NCBI GenBank assembly: GCA_017591395.1 | Contig: WEDG01000695.1 | Location: 1-64,000 of the forward strand | Length of the DNA: 64,000 nucleotides | Reading direction: 5' to 3' | Source of the DNA: Schistocephalus solidus | Lineage: Eukaryota > Platyhelminthes > Cestoda > Diphyllobothriidea > Diphyllobothriidae | In this document: positions 19,779 to 55,165 of the stretch, piece by piece | Layout: each line of letters starts with the position of its first letter | Position numbering within the stretch: position 1 is the first letter of the stretch | Translations under genes and position numbers: made by a program | The notes under the pieces: generated by a model | Databases searched by the model: none | What the model saw: the letters and a program-made list of their open reading frames with translations, nothing else | What the model was told of the DNA's origin: nothing

Positions 19779-22061
19779 GGAATGATACTATCCTGTTGCG
19801 CTTGGGGAACAAAAGTGGAAAATCTTAGTTATTTAACTACTAAGATTTCAGCTAAAATCACTTTTGTCCTTCCTGTCTAAAAAAGGGAAAAGTGCGCAAA
19901 ATAATTTATAGGAGTCACCATTGGTTGATTATTACAATGGAGGGTCGTTAGAAAACCAAAAATATGTCTCTCAAAACAAGACAGAAGCAGATACAGCAGG
20001 TGAGGATAGGGAGTAAGCTAAAAACCAACCACACACAGAAGACGGGTATCCTCCCGACGTCCTATACTTGTATGAGTTCCTGATAGTGCAGAAAAAACCA
20101 TAAACTACGAAAAAGATGGTCGCACGAGGATTAAGAATAATTTCATACACTGAGTGCAGAATTCTTTTGAACTGTCTGAGGATTTATGCAAATTTGACCA
20201 AATGGATATAATAAAAATAAGAGTAACCGCCATTTAATATGCTCGTTGGGCCACCGATGGAGGTGTGCGAACGAAGGTAACTAGAACAGAAACCAACTCA
20301 GGACATTTTGGATATAAATAAGTTCACAATGATACCTGGTAATCCTTAGGCGTGTCCCTGTGAACCCAAGGGCTATGCATAACCTGATACAACGTTGCTG
20401 GCTTCCGAATCTTAGTAGACGCACTACGGCGCCCACAAGTGTTAATGTGCGAACTTTACAGGAACCATGCAACCCCAATTACACTAATGATAATGTGTCA
20501 TGTAATTTCGCAGCCAATTTGGTGTTGCGACACGGGCATCATCCCCAGTATTCTACGTTTGTGATTAGGGATGATTAGAAAGTAACTGCCTTCCAACTTG
20601 GAAAAGTAAAGAACTCGATAGCGATCATTATCTTACGCTGATTAAGAGGCATCTGAAATGATACTCCTTAATAAAGTCAAAAAATTTGTTGGTAAATGAA
20701 AATGCAATCGAGTATGTAAGACATCACTATAATTCTTTCATTATTAGCTACCATCGCTATAAATGAACTGAACATTTTGTACTGCATGTACAATAAAGTA
20801 GGCTCTCAGTTCCGTTTATCGGGGAACACGTCCTTGAGAGTTAAGTTATTTGAAAAAATTAAGGTCATTCCATTGATCAGTAAAAGGAATTATAAGCGGA
20901 GTTTTCACTTTTATCCCTTATATCGTATTCATTCTATACATTTAATCCGCATTCATTATGATATTTCCATCCAGTAAACCAACTCATGCAGGTTTCAAAT
21001 TAACCTTAACTTAAATTTTACTTAAGGTACAAAACAGTACGTATGGTTTCAAGAAACATTAGGTTAATATTAGAGCTGAATGCTTGAAAACGTATACTTG
21101 GTTAGTAGTTAGTTCTTCCAAGTTTACGACTGAACACCTTGAGAAGAATTGTAGTTTCTACTCTAAAAATAATACATTTTCTTTGATTAAGAATCTCGTG
21201 AGGTGTCTAATGGGTTGAATAGACAGCTTAGAAAAGGGAAAATTGCACATGACTGGCGTGATCTAGCGTAATTTGTGAGTTTTGTTATAATATACCACTA
21301 GGTATAGCACTGACAGCGTTGGTGTTGCCGCTCTCTTGTTGTTTGTGTGTTTTCGTTGTCCGTGCGGGGTGAAGCCAATTTTCCACTCTTAGCTTCCACT
21401 TTCTGTATTTCATGTAATCTAAAATTAATAGTTCACATTTTGGTTACAGTTTTCGTTGAGGTTAGCTAAAGAGCATTTTGATCTAATTGTACCTCTGTAA
21501 ACGTTGACATGCAGCAGCCTACGTTCATTGGCTACGTCTGCACTAGTATCTTTTCCTTTCATGTATTGTATCGAGCGATTTGTTAGACTACCTCTTAAGA
21601 CTTAGGTGGGCTCTCACCTAACCAAACCTGGGCGCTTTGCTCTCATTTTTTGTAAGAGACTGGTCCTCCTGCTACCCTCCGTCGCTTGGGCATGTTGGAT
21701 GAGCATTACCACCACATATGCACACAACTGAACTATTCGGTTCTGTAAAATGTCAAATCTTTGAATGTGTTTTCTCATTGAGTTCCCGTTATCAATGGAC
21801 CTTCTGCCATCCGTTACCAAGAAAATAAACTGATCTTGCATAAGTGCCGTGGAGCCTGTGGTTACTTCGTGTTATTTTCATAACCGACTAGAAAATACTC
21901 AATAAAAACGATTACATTACGGTTTAATGATGTTTTCGTGAGCTTTGCCCGCCATATTGCAACAAGCAACCGCTTTCCTTTTCTGACTTTCAGTGTTTCG
22001 TAGTAAAAGCTTGTATCTAGTGGCTGCTTACGGTTGCCGTACCACATTACTGTAAACAGAC
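19779..22061. other. No gene recognised
   Basis: AT-rich sequence with short frames only, none with a recognisable motif or splice-linked partner. It separates the LINE from the retroelement tail. Confidence 0.6.
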
Positions 22062-23068
22062 CACGTAGGAGGCTGGTGAACCAGTGCCTGGGGCTCCGAC
22101 ATACAGTCGACGTGCCCGCCTTCACTGCCCTAACTGCTTTCGCACATTTACACACCGCATGGGCCTATTAGGACACATGCGCCTCCATGACAACCTCCGG
22201 TAAACCACCGTAGGCTAACCTACATCAGCGCACACTACCTACACCAATGCATCGACAACACTCTCACAATCACCATTTACCACAGTATATCACGGTTTCC
22301 TAGAAACCGTGGCTGGGAAGTCTGCCAATCTGACGCTTCCACCAGACCACGCCGTCGGCTCAGTGTATGTGCTGTGTGTGTCGAGTGGCTGACCAGTGAA
22401 CTGGGAGTCAGACGGCGATGGTTGCTCCATATCCCCTGAGTTTGTGAATCCTGGTGTGTGCGTTATGGGGGCCAGGTCGTGCTGTGGCGCGCGAAGACGG
22501 GTACGCCGATCCGTCAGTCAATGCGCCCACTCCCACATCAGGCAACTGACTGGCTCGGACAGTGGTCTGATTGTGGGGGTGGGGGAGAGAGTGAGGTCGA
22601 GAGCTCAGCGTATTTTCCTCACTATAAACAATCTGACGCGCTTGAAACTATCACGGTGCGCTAAAAGCCGTGGCTTGGAAGGTTGCCAACTGACGGGATA
22701 ACTCGGACCGCGTGGTCAGCCCAATGTGTGTTTTGTGTGGAGTGGCTGACTGGCGGACTGAGAGTCAGGTTGCAATGGCTCCTTCTTAATGTGGCCTTTA
22801 TGGCACTCCACTCCGTGGGATCCGAGCCAGGTGTGGTGGCACGCCCAGGGCGGCTTAGGCCGCGCCAGCCACCTGCGCCCTCTCCCATCTCCGGTCTTCT
22901 TGACTTTGTCTTGACACCGGACTCAGGTGGGGAGGAGGAGAGAGTGCGGTAGCTGCAGCGCAAGGCTACTATCACTTAAAACTAATTCACGCGCAAGTCA
23001 CCGTCCCTGCACCACCTGGTGTGGAGCATACGGTGGACCTCGTCGAAATCGACGGTCGAACTGCCAAA
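22062..23068 (+). mobile_element. Last zinc fingers plus complete two-module tail (5'-truncated copy)
   Basis: It begins at GGAGGCTGGTGAACC, part of the inter-finger linker, includes a final finger (MGLLGHMRLHDNL, 22160-22200), then a clean tail. The first-module hairpin (9-bp stem CACGGTTTC) is at 22291-22311 and the second-module hairpin at 22652-22672, 361 bp apart. It ends near 23068, about 425 bp before the first PIGG exon. This is the best reference for the tail. Confidence 0.85.
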
Positions 23069-23479
23069 CAGACCACTGTTTCGTACAAAGTGTTTGGCAT
23101 GTCAGACCCCGTCCCTTCGGTCTGCTAGCAGTGTGGCTGCTCTAGATCCTCGATATACTCTCAAAACTGCTTATTTCTCAGCTAGCCCTAAATCGTTCAA
23201 TCTAAAAACCGTATATTCCAAGCAAATTTGGTTATAGTCGCGGTTCTGGTGTCGAATGTTGGTATCTTCCTGGTCATCATTTTGCCAAGGGAATCGCTGC
23301 GGCCACATTCCAGTTTTCGTACTTTCCCTAACCAAAGATGCGGCATTTTTGCAGTCACATTTTCTGAAGTATAAATCGCAACATAGTGGTTTCTATCGAA
23401 GAACTATTCCTAAGATCTTACATAAATGTGCACTTTGATGAAGCTTATAAGTTGGAGTTTAACTTTCTGACAATAAGGT

Positions 23480-23493
23480 GCTTATTTTTTTAG
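23480..23493 (+). promoter_or_regulatory. Candidate splice acceptor in front of the first PIGG coding exon
   Basis: A run of T ending in TAG (CTTATTTTTTTAG) lies 32 nt before the ATG at 23526. It could be the acceptor of a 5'UTR intron or of a trans-spliced leader, which flatworms use on many mRNAs. No upstream exon was found. Confidence 0.4.
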
Positions 23494-23525
23494 GCCGGTG
23501 GATCGTTAGCACCTTCGAAGACGCA

Positions 23526-46558
<23,033 letters not shown>

Positions 46559-48330
46559 TGTTTTTTGAGTTTTTTGCCTTAAAACTGTCCTTTAACGTAC
46601 CAACGCGTTTCCTATGCCATGTTTGTTTTTAGTCCGGCCTTGTATGCACAATGACTAAGGAAAAGCAATCTTTCGCTCTCGAGAGCCCTCCGGTTTCCTT
46701 TATATAACTCGTTTTGTGATTATTGCTTTTTTATATTAGTTGAGTTGTTTTTGCGACCCAATTTTTTCTGCTGTCCTTCGTTGTGCCACAGATGTTTGCA
46801 AAACACGTTTCGTAAAGATGAAGAGAACTTCGGATGGGCAGGTCTGACTTTGAGTATTGGTGCAGCCCACCTTTTTGGACGCCGAGATTAGTTCTAAAAA
46901 GATGTAGTGGCATATTGTTTCGGAGTTCATTTGTCTTGTCGTATAGCGATCAGTACAACCTCTGTTTGAGTTCGAATCTCCGGCGTTTTCAGGCACCGAA
47001 TATTAATATTCCTAAAACTTGCCGCTTTTATTCCGAGGTAAATTGGGCGTTCCTGGGTCTGATTTGTAGTTTTGCTTGAAATTGTAATAAGGACCAATGT
47101 GTAATGGGCATTTGTGTCTTTTACTGAACTTATGTGCCTTGTGACTACCTTATGCTTCTGTCAATTCATAGGCTTTTTTACACGGATACTACCGAATACT
47201 TCCTTTGGCCTGTTATGAGCTTGCCACAAGCCTCGATAGTTGCCAGTCCAACAACACTTCAATTGGATACCCAAAATGACGGCTCCTCCTAACATGAACA
47301 CAAAGAGTCTTTAGTGTAACAGTTCCGATTACAGAGGCAGCACTCAAATTTCAAGCCTTTTGACTTTCTTATACTGGAGTTTTGCATTGGGCGGCAGAAG
47401 ATACGAATTCACCTTTGATGCATTTAAACATTTTGAGCGGTGGGGAGGTCAGGCGTGAAGTAGGAAGATTGTTCTGAGAAGACTTTCACAAGCCGTATTT
47501 ATCGGCTGCACCGTTAAACGTACCTACCACAGGTACTTTAAACGCCCAGTCCGTTACCCAGTGCTATTTCCAAGTTCCCTCATCTCACTAGGGATTAGAT
47601 TTCACTGCAAGTGTATCAGAGACATTAATTTCAGTTATTGTTAATAATACTTGTTCAAGGAGTTCTAATTGTCAGGGATCTAGACACCTCTAGTTAGAAA
47701 CTGGTTTCTTACCGAGCAATAGGTAAACTTACCCTCGATCGGACCTCCCCCTCATTGAGGGTATTGCAGTCCGTTCAAGTCGCCTTTTGAAGGATATATT
47801 GGGACCTGTGGCTGTCAAGGATGCTTAATCATGGACTCCCTATTTACCTTTCTAATTGCTACACCCTGGGAAAGTTGTAATTTGACAAGCTCTGGGGTAG
47901 ATTCTTGCCTTTGATTTCAGTTAGTGACGGAGTGATGCAATCACAGGAGAGGTTCACGCATTTTCTATATGTTTTCTACAGTTTCCTGGAACCAGAAATC
48001 TAAGAGGGAATGCTAGCAGTGTAAGAAAAGATAGGCATCGCGAGTCGTGAAAAGCAATATTCACTATTCGTTATATCTAAATAAACCTTCATCACCTTGG
48101 CGATCTGAGATCTTGGCTTACCTTAAGGAGGATGCCTTTCCCGTGCATTTTACGACAAATGACAGTATTTGAGCTGCTTCTTCGCAGTTCGTTTCTGGAA
48201 ATACATTTGGCGAGTTAATGTCTGCTTTCAATAAATTCCCTTTAGGCCTGTTGCCATCGAACCAACTAAAGGATGCGGTCAAGCACTGAACCACGCTAAG
48301 GCTAATGCGTGTGGGGGAAACAAACTTAGT
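46559..48330. other. 3' flank of PIGG, no gene recognised
   Basis: Contains the unmarked 3'UTR of PIGG in its first part. Remaining frames are short and without motifs. Confidence 0.6.
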
Positions 48331-48334
48331 TTAG

Positions 48335-48425
48335 AGAAGAAGAAGTAGATGCGATCGCTGGGACAAGAGCTTTATTCACCTGACGTTTCGGATTCCAACT
48401 CGAACCCATCATCAGAGACTGTATC
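48335..48425 (-). repeat. Hammerhead-like repeat, single arm
   Basis: Read on the minus strand: CTGATGA (48409-48415), one U, a 6-bp stem GGGTTC/GAATCC with one G-U pair, then GAAACGTC ending at 48382. The flank AGAAGTAGATG is shared with the copy at 31190. This is the best preserved of the three cores seen. Confidence 0.6.
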
Positions 48426-49479
48426 AGATACGGGTAATTCGTACACAGGGTAAAAACTTATTGCCATCGGAGCAGCATCAGTTGGATATTGGGCAGCGAG
48501 AAAGGTAATGAGATGGAGACGTCAGGGTTGGGTGGCTATATGAAGTTCTGCTCTGTGAACAGGAGCAGTTTGCGTAAATTTATTGTGGCCGACCTAGCGT
48601 AAAAGACGGTCCATTTAACAATTATACCACTGGAGTATATGGTAACCCTAGAAGCGCATACCAGTATCCGCATTCGGTGGAGGATATTGCGTGATACCAT
48701 CTGGACCACCGTTAGGTAAGCCTCCGGTCACGCATGCCATCAGTGCGAGAACTGGTGTGGTGATAATGACGAAGAAATACGTATTCTGCTTTTCAAGAAG
48801 AATAGGCTGCAAAAGACCCATAATATAAACTCAAAATGCCAATAAAGCCGTATGCGTCCAATGCTTAAACCTAGAACAACGGGGTCTAAGGCCTATATAG
48901 AAACACCTGGCTGGCTGGCAGAGCTGAGGGGATCCAGTGGTATACCGATCATGGTGCAACGAAGAATTTCTTCGTGGCCCACAAAGAGGTTTTCGGTTTT
49001 TCAGCGAAGGGTACCGCACCGCTTCTGAGACTGGGTGGAATTTACTGTGAAGTTACCGATCCTGGAATGTTGGGCTGCTTATTCTTGGGCGTCCACAACA
49101 AACCGTACACAGTCTGCTAAAGGTCTCTTAATCGACTACCTCAAGCGAACACCAACGATGGCCTCAATTATCAACTTTTCCTCCGAGACAAAATTAAAGC
49201 AGTGCAATAACTACGGTACGAATGCATTAGGAGCAGACGAAAATATGTTTAATGCTTCACGCATGTATACCCAATGCTCACGGAAAATTAAAAATCATTG
49301 CTCCGAGATCTGCTGCGTTGCCAAAAACCTCTCGAAACATAGAAGATGCCAACATCATGCATAGCTACGAACGCAAGGGACGTAAACACGTATATGAAGC
49401 ACATCTTTCCTCAAAATTGCAGGAAAAATGTTCTTTCTTCTTCTACTCGATCGCTTGCACCTGCAGCTCGAAATCTTTC
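48426..49479. other. No gene recognised
   Basis: Short frames only. The first 150 bp could still belong to the element carrying the hammerhead-like core. Confidence 0.5.
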
Positions 49480-50470
49480 GAGAAACGCAGCACAGAATCT
49501 GCAAACACCTCCGAACCACAGACATGATCTTGGTTGCCCGCCAAATGCGGGAAAGTGTCAGGAACGGACGACCAAACTCTGCACCACCATCGTTCATTTG
49601 ATAATAGCTTCTGACTTGGTGAATCGCGGTAGGACTTGAAAAACATTCTAACATGCAGGTGTTCTGTGGGATTGACCCAAATGATAGGACATCTTCACGA
49701 ATAGATGACGACTTTCGCCACGACAATATAAAAAGCATTTGAAGTGACAAGTTCGATTAAAGTAGGGCTACGTACTCGATTCTATCATATTCCCTATAAT
49801 GTACGCTGATGGACATCCACCGTGAGGAACGGCCGGGTATCGACATGAACTACCGAATGGACGGATATTTATTAAATATTCGTCACCTGAAAGCACCTTC
49901 GATGGTATCCAATGCCAGCGTTCGCGACACCTTGCTTGCTTATGACTACCGTACAGTGCGTACAGTGGAAAATGGCCTTCTTGCCCGCTGGCTACTTCGA
50001 CGCTGATTCAGTCATCAGCGCGGAGAAGACAGTGGTCCGTCTCAACCGGTGGCAGGTTCTAACTATACCGAAATATTTATCAACTCACATCAAGTATCCT
50101 GAGCATACGATTTCAAGAAACATCACGATTGACGACAAAATTTATTTCGGATCGTAAAAGCCAGCCATGCCTTCGGCCGGCTAAAGCACTTCGCCTTGAG
50201 CACTGCGATATACAACTCAACACGAAAATGAGGATGTAGAGCGATTTTTTCCCGAAAATGCCATTGTACGGGACAGAGATGTGGTCTGTTGGTCGTGTCC
50301 GAGCAGGAAAATTACTTTGAAGAAAGTGGCAAGATGGAATCTCAGACAGTGGGATCCTAGAAAGAAACGGTGTGCTTGGTTTCCACGCCCACGTGGAGTT
50401 AAGTATAACGGCAATAGTATGACTGCCATAAGGATTAAAAATGAGTGCCTGCTCAAACATCTATTCCCCT
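49480..50470 (+). pseudogene. Decayed RT of the zinc-finger retroelement
   Basis: Order of traces: HRHDLGCPPNAGKCQERTTKL (49500-49570), ASDLVNRG (49610), RPGIDMNYRMDGYLLNIRHL (49835-49890), a decayed palm motif near 49935, SAEKTVVRLNRW (50015-50055), and a block near 50330-50400 that resembles the end of RT. Frames shift repeatedly. Confidence 0.6.
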
Positions 50471-51239
50471 CCGTGACGTAGCTACCCCGAAGGGCAAACT
50501 CAAACTCGACAGACATTGCATATTGCCGTGGCAACTGGGGCAAATATCCTTAAAGCGAACCGATTAGCCGTTGTTGAGGCAACCTGTGAGGCCATGTAGA
50601 CTAATTTCACAGCCAAAAGACAATTGTGCTCCACAAATATCATCCCTTCACACTGAAAATGGATATTCTGGATACGGACAGGCCTCATTGAATATATGTT
50701 GACGCACTGCAATGTCAATTCATCTAGCCCGCCTCATCTCGCAAAGGTCCTCAGCCACTGGTATAACCATCATATCCAGTGATAACACTCCTACCAGTTT
50801 GCTCAAAATCACCACCATTATTTCTATCCCCATCAGGGTGGATCCATTTGTAACTATTTCCCATGGTAACAGCACATTTGAATCACGTATCAGTTTGTTC
50901 GGTTGATTGTGAACCCATTGCAATGAGACCGACGAAACAGTGTCAAGATATATTCGTCACGCACGCCTAAACTGTTGACAATGCGCCTGGGCAGGTAGAG
51001 CGCGCATGATCCTTGCTTCCCCTTCTGATAAACGACAGCTGCATCCCCAAAAGCATCACCACAGTCAACCCACATTATCCATCCGAATAATAACCTAAGA
51101 CAAGCACAAATAAATACAGTAACGTCACCAAAACTGGTAGCTCAGTGGCCAGGGCTTCATCTTACTTTTACTGCCGCCGTTATTCGGAATGAATCAATGG
51201 CCAAGTTGATTACTTTTGAGTCCAACGCATCTTGATCGG

Positions 51240-51345
51240 AGAACCAGTGCCAGGATCCCTAGCATATCACCGTCGCTCCCATTTCGGATGCCTTCAGTAA
51301 CACGCCACAGTCCGTACTTTTTACAAACCCTTTGTCTGCTTCTCG
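51240..51345 (+). repeat. Short zinc-finger fragment
   Basis: GGAGAACCAGTGCCAGGA matches the inter-finger linker (GEPVPG), followed by a decayed finger. It lies just before the antisense unit starting at 51418. Confidence 0.4.
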
Positions 51346-51417
51346 CACAGGTAGTCCTAGGCTACCTGTAAAACTGTTTCACAACACACACTCTAAGAGT
51401 TAGGCCATCGTAGTCTG

Positions 51418-51880
51418 AAGATGTCCACCGTATGCTCCACATCAGGGTAGTGCAAGGACGGTAACTTGCGTGTGATTTATGGTAAAGTGATAGAAGACTC
51501 GTGCTGCATCTACAGCACTCTCTCTTCCTCCCCACCTGAGCCCGGTGTCAAGACAGAGTCAAGAAGAGTGGAAGTGGAATCCGGTGCAGGTGAATGATGG
51601 GTCGGCGTACCCATCTTCACGCGCCACAGCACGACCTGGCCCCCATAACGCACATACAAGGATTCACTTACTCAGGGGATATGGCGAAGCCATCGCCGTC
51701 TGACTCCCAGTCCACTGGTCAGCCACTCGACACATACAACACTGGGCCGATGGCGTGGTCTGGTGAAAGCGTCAGATTGGCAGCCTTCAAGCCACGGTTT
51801 CTAGAAACCGTGATATTCACGGGTACATGATGATGGTGAGGGTGTTGTCTATGTATTGGTGTAGGTAGTGTGCACTGATA
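51418..51880 (-). repeat. Retroelement tail, unit 1
   Basis: Shortened tail. The first-module hairpin (stem GGTTTC/GAAACC) is at 51793-51811. Most of the second module is missing: the sequence passes from GAGTCAAGAAGAG near 51560 directly to GGGTCGGCGTACCC near 51600. Confidence 0.8.
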
Positions 51881-51884
51881 TGGC

Positions 51885-52410
51885 TTATCCTCCAGTGGTT
51901 AACCGCAGGTTTTTGTAGAGGCGCATGTGACCGAATAGGCCCATGTGATGTGTGAATGCGCGAGGACAGTGAGGGCACTGGAGGTTGCGATCATTGCTCC
52001 AGGCAATAGTTCAGTTTCTGTGCGATGGATTCGCAAGTGACTGACAGGTCGATGCGTGAGGTGAATCTGCAGTCCCAAGGAGGAGAGTTTATGAGAGCGT
52101 CCCCATCGCTGGTAGTGGTGGTGGCGTCGGCGGCGGTGGAGGTAACAGGCGATGAGTATTGGGATGTGGTCTCTATGACGTTGGGAGAAATGAAATGGAC
52201 GCCAGGGGTGAGGGTGGGGGAGTCTGAAGGAGAGTTGGCAGAATTAGACGTATAAGTTGGAATTGTCGGATTGTTGTTGCATTGCGTCCGAAGATGTCCG
52301 ACCAGGCGGATTGTCGCGCGGAAGGTGCGTTGACATCGCTGGCATGTTGGAAAGGCCTGGGCATTGGCTGTATTGGTCCAGGAGGGCTGGTGACTTTCGT
52401 GCCGCTCTTT
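51885..52410 (-). pseudogene. Zinc-finger array, unit 1
   Basis: First finger near 52280-52350 (CQRCQRTF...GHLRTQC type). The second has lost its cysteines (52080 region). A last one near 51920-51990 is CPHCPRAFTHHMGLFGHMR. The linker frame (52244-52549) and the finger frame differ by one base. Confidence 0.7.
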
Positions 52411-52905
52411 TGGTCTTGGCCGCTACGATCCGGTTGGCGTCATAGATTGCTGAACCAGTCTTCACGGATCTTCTCCATGCCAGTCTATCCTGTGCGAGGT
52501 CCTCCCAGGTTGCCGTGTCGATTTGCAGTTGCTTAAGAGATTTCTTCAAAGTATTCTGTTAGGGTCGTTTTTGACCACCCTGTCGGCGAGCACCCTCAGT
52601 GACATCTCCGTAGAAATGTCGTTTGGGTAGTCGCTTGTCTTCCATTCTTACCAGGTGACCGCGCCATCGCAGTTGCACTTGCCTCAGCATGGCGCGGATG
52701 CTAAGGATGTCTGTTCGCTCCAGGACTTCCGTGTCCGGGATCCTTTACAAACACACACACACAACAGACCAGGTGAACACCGTGGCGATTCCACACGGAG
52801 GCCTGCAGCCGGCCGAAGTCCTGACTGGCTTTGGAGATCCGTTGGACAACCGCATCATCGATTCTCGTGTTGCGTGACAGCATGCTTCCCAGATAAGCAA
52901 AGGTT
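52411..52905 (-). pseudogene. Linker and RT C-terminus, unit 1
   Basis: Minus strand: MLRQVQLRWRGHLVRMEDKRLPKR-type sequence near 52620-52690, then the linker KKSLKQLQIDTATWEDLAQDR (52490-52550). Between thumb and this block a TG-rich stretch (TGTGTGTGTGTTTGTAAAG, 52744-52765) replaces about 50 codons found in the family. Confidence 0.7.
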
Positions 52906-53476
52906 TCCACCTTTTTAAGTTGAGTGACGAGGACATTGATTCAGGAAACATTGTATTCCGCGCTGGGTGGTTGCTGGTGCATGACCACGGTTTTGGCTGT
53001 AGGTGACCGTTCGGACGATTGATACGGATACGGGTGAAGATCTTCCCGGCGATTTTGAGCAATGAGACGCCTTTGTGATTATCACAGAGTTGCCGGTTCC
53101 CCTTCCGTTTGCAGAGATGTACGATGATCACGTCTTTGAAATCCTGAGGAACTTGTCCTTGGCGCCACACCCATTGGAAGAGTGTTGTGAGTTCTGCCAT
53201 CAGCCGGGGCCCGCCATGCTTGTAGACTGCAAGTGGGATTGAGTCGGATCTCGGTGTTTTAACGCTGGCAATATTCTGCACGGATCAGATGGTTTCTGGT
53301 AGGGAAGGTGGCAGATCCCGGTCATTGTTCGTGTCAACTTGAGGGAGTCGGTCAATGACAGCATCGGCGATGGCTGATGAGCAATTAAGGACACATCTGG
53401 AGTGCTCTGCCCAGCGCTTCAGAATTTGCGATTTCTCTGTCTGCAGTTTTGTGCCGTCTGAGTGTGGAGGAGCGGT
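52906..53476 (-). pseudogene. RT fragment, unit 1 (palm missing)
   Basis: Minus frame 52745-53281 gives SVKTPRSDSIPLAVYKHGGP and NRQLCDNHKGVSLLKIAGKIF, then jumps to KTVVMHQQ-like and VETFAYLGSML. The section with the catalytic FADD is absent: NRPNGHLQ is followed directly by thumb sequence. It cannot be active. Confidence 0.75.
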
Positions 53477-54051
53477 TGGTCAGCAGGAGACGGTGTTCCG
53501 CATACGTTCGCAGAAGAAGGAGGCCGTTATCGTTTAAGCTACAGAGACCGTAGGCAGCGTGGTCTGTCAGTACGTGGGCGTTGAAGTCACCAAGAACAAT
53601 TAACATGTCTATCTTTGGCACAGTTGTCAGCAAGGCGTGCAGATGCTCGTAGAATATGTCCTTCGCTGCATCATAGATCGTCATTGGCGGAGTGTAGGCG
53701 CTGATGTTGGTGGCGAACTTGTCTACCCGAAGAGGCAGGCGAAGGCTCACCAGGTGATCATTGATACCCTGCGGCAGACAGGGCAGACGTCCCACGATAT
53801 CGTTTCGGATGGCAAAGGCAACACCAGCGTCGCGTCGCTTTGGCTTTTGCCGGCCGCTCCAGAAGAAGGTGTAACCGGCACCCACCTCCTCCAGCTGACC
53901 CTGCTCAGCGAATCGGGTCTCGCTGAGAGCAGCCATGTCCACCTTGTTGCGCGCCAGTTCCCGAGCGACTAGTGCCGTCTTCCGTTCCGGCCAGTTTCTC
54001 CTAGGATCTTTTCAAAAGGGAACGAACATTCCAGGCTGCTAGTGTGAGCAT
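53477..54051 (-). pseudogene. Endonuclease domain, unit 1 (truncated)
   Basis: Starts at the ATG at 54049-54051 ([13 protein letters not shown]); a one- or two-base change near 54005 breaks the frame, which resumes with [15 protein letters not shown] (53942). [19 protein letters not shown] and AEHRLLLTN are intact. The domain end is lost in the 688-bp deletion. Confidence 0.8.
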
Positions 54052-54055
54052 ACTC

Positions 54056-54560
54056 ACCCGAGAAGCCTGGAGGGTATGGCACGGGGGATATGGACGGGGT
54101 TATTGTTGTGTGTTTAACGACCGCGTATTTTGCTATCTACGAGCCGTGGCCGGCTTCAGAAGACGTGAAACACAGCATTTGTTTAGGGCATCTTTTCTAG
54201 TTCCTTCCTCCGCAAGGAGGCAAGCTGTGCTCGCCCTAAATAGGGCTGCTTGGACATTCCAGATGGCTGCCTAACTCCAAATGGGTCGCGGTTTTGCTTT
54301 AGTGGGTGAGCGACCCGAGTTAGCCTGGGCCACATTTGGGGTTGCTGTCGCACCCACCGTAGGACATTTTGAGAGGGATGGGGGTAGGTGGGAAATTTGG
54401 GAGTCAGACATACCGGGTGTGGAGGCCCTCACAGCACTGAAGACCCTCACCTGGTTTAGCCCGCCGGTCGCGACGGTTGCCGGGGTGTGGCCGCTTGAAA
54501 TAACCCAACTTCGAGGAGACACAGGTGAAAGTAAGATACCAGTTAGAGGCGGCCACAGGA
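54056..54560 (-). other. 5'UTR, unit 1
   Basis: Matches 10150-10690 in reverse. Contains CCTATTTAGGG (small hairpin), CCTAAACAAATGC and the GGGCTAAACC block. The sequence GGGTGAGT just before the ATG resembles a splice donor but nothing supports splicing. Confidence 0.65.
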
Positions 54561-54689
54561 GCATTCACCACCTGTTCGAGACAAATGGAGTGACCAAATG
54601 CTATCATCTGTGTAATGCTACCCCTAAGTAGTACCCCATACACCTCAACTAGTAGCCCTACATCCCGAAAACTGTTCGACCGTCGTAGG

Positions 54690-55165
54690 CCGACAATGTC
54701 AACCGTTTGCACTACGAAAGGGAGGTGCAAGGACGGTGACTTGCGCGTGATTTAGATCAAAGTGATAGAAGCCTTGCACTGCAGCTACCGCACTCTCTCC
54801 TCCTCCCCCACCTGAGCCCGGTGTCATAACAGAGTCAAAAAACCGGAGATGGGAGAGGGCGCAGGTGGCGGGCGTGGCTGGAGCCGCCCCTGGGCGTACC
54901 ACCACACCTTGCTCGATTCCCACGGAGTGGGAATGCCATAAAGGCCTCATTAAGAAGGAGCCATTGCAGGCTGACTCTCAGTCCGCCAGTCAGCCACTTC
55001 ACACAAAACATACATTGGGCTGACCACGCGGTCCGAGTTATCCCGTCAGATGGTAACCTTCCAAGCCACGGCTTTTAGCGCATCGTGATAGTTTCAAGCG
55101 CGTCAGATTTTTTTAGTGAGGAAAATGCGCTGAGCTTTCGACCTCACTATCTCCCCCACCCCCAC
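54690..55165 (-). repeat. Second tail within unit 1
   Basis: Second tail module in reverse, from GTTCGACCGTCG near 54677 to GACCTCACTATC near 55145. Its hairpin is at 55065-55090. It belongs to another copy lying 5' of the unit 1 element, showing nested insertions before the duplication. Confidence 0.75.

Noticed and set aside
22628..22655. Hammerhead ribozyme in the tail (CTGACGCGCTTGAAAC)
   Set aside because: The required CTGANGA core and a proper stem II are missing.
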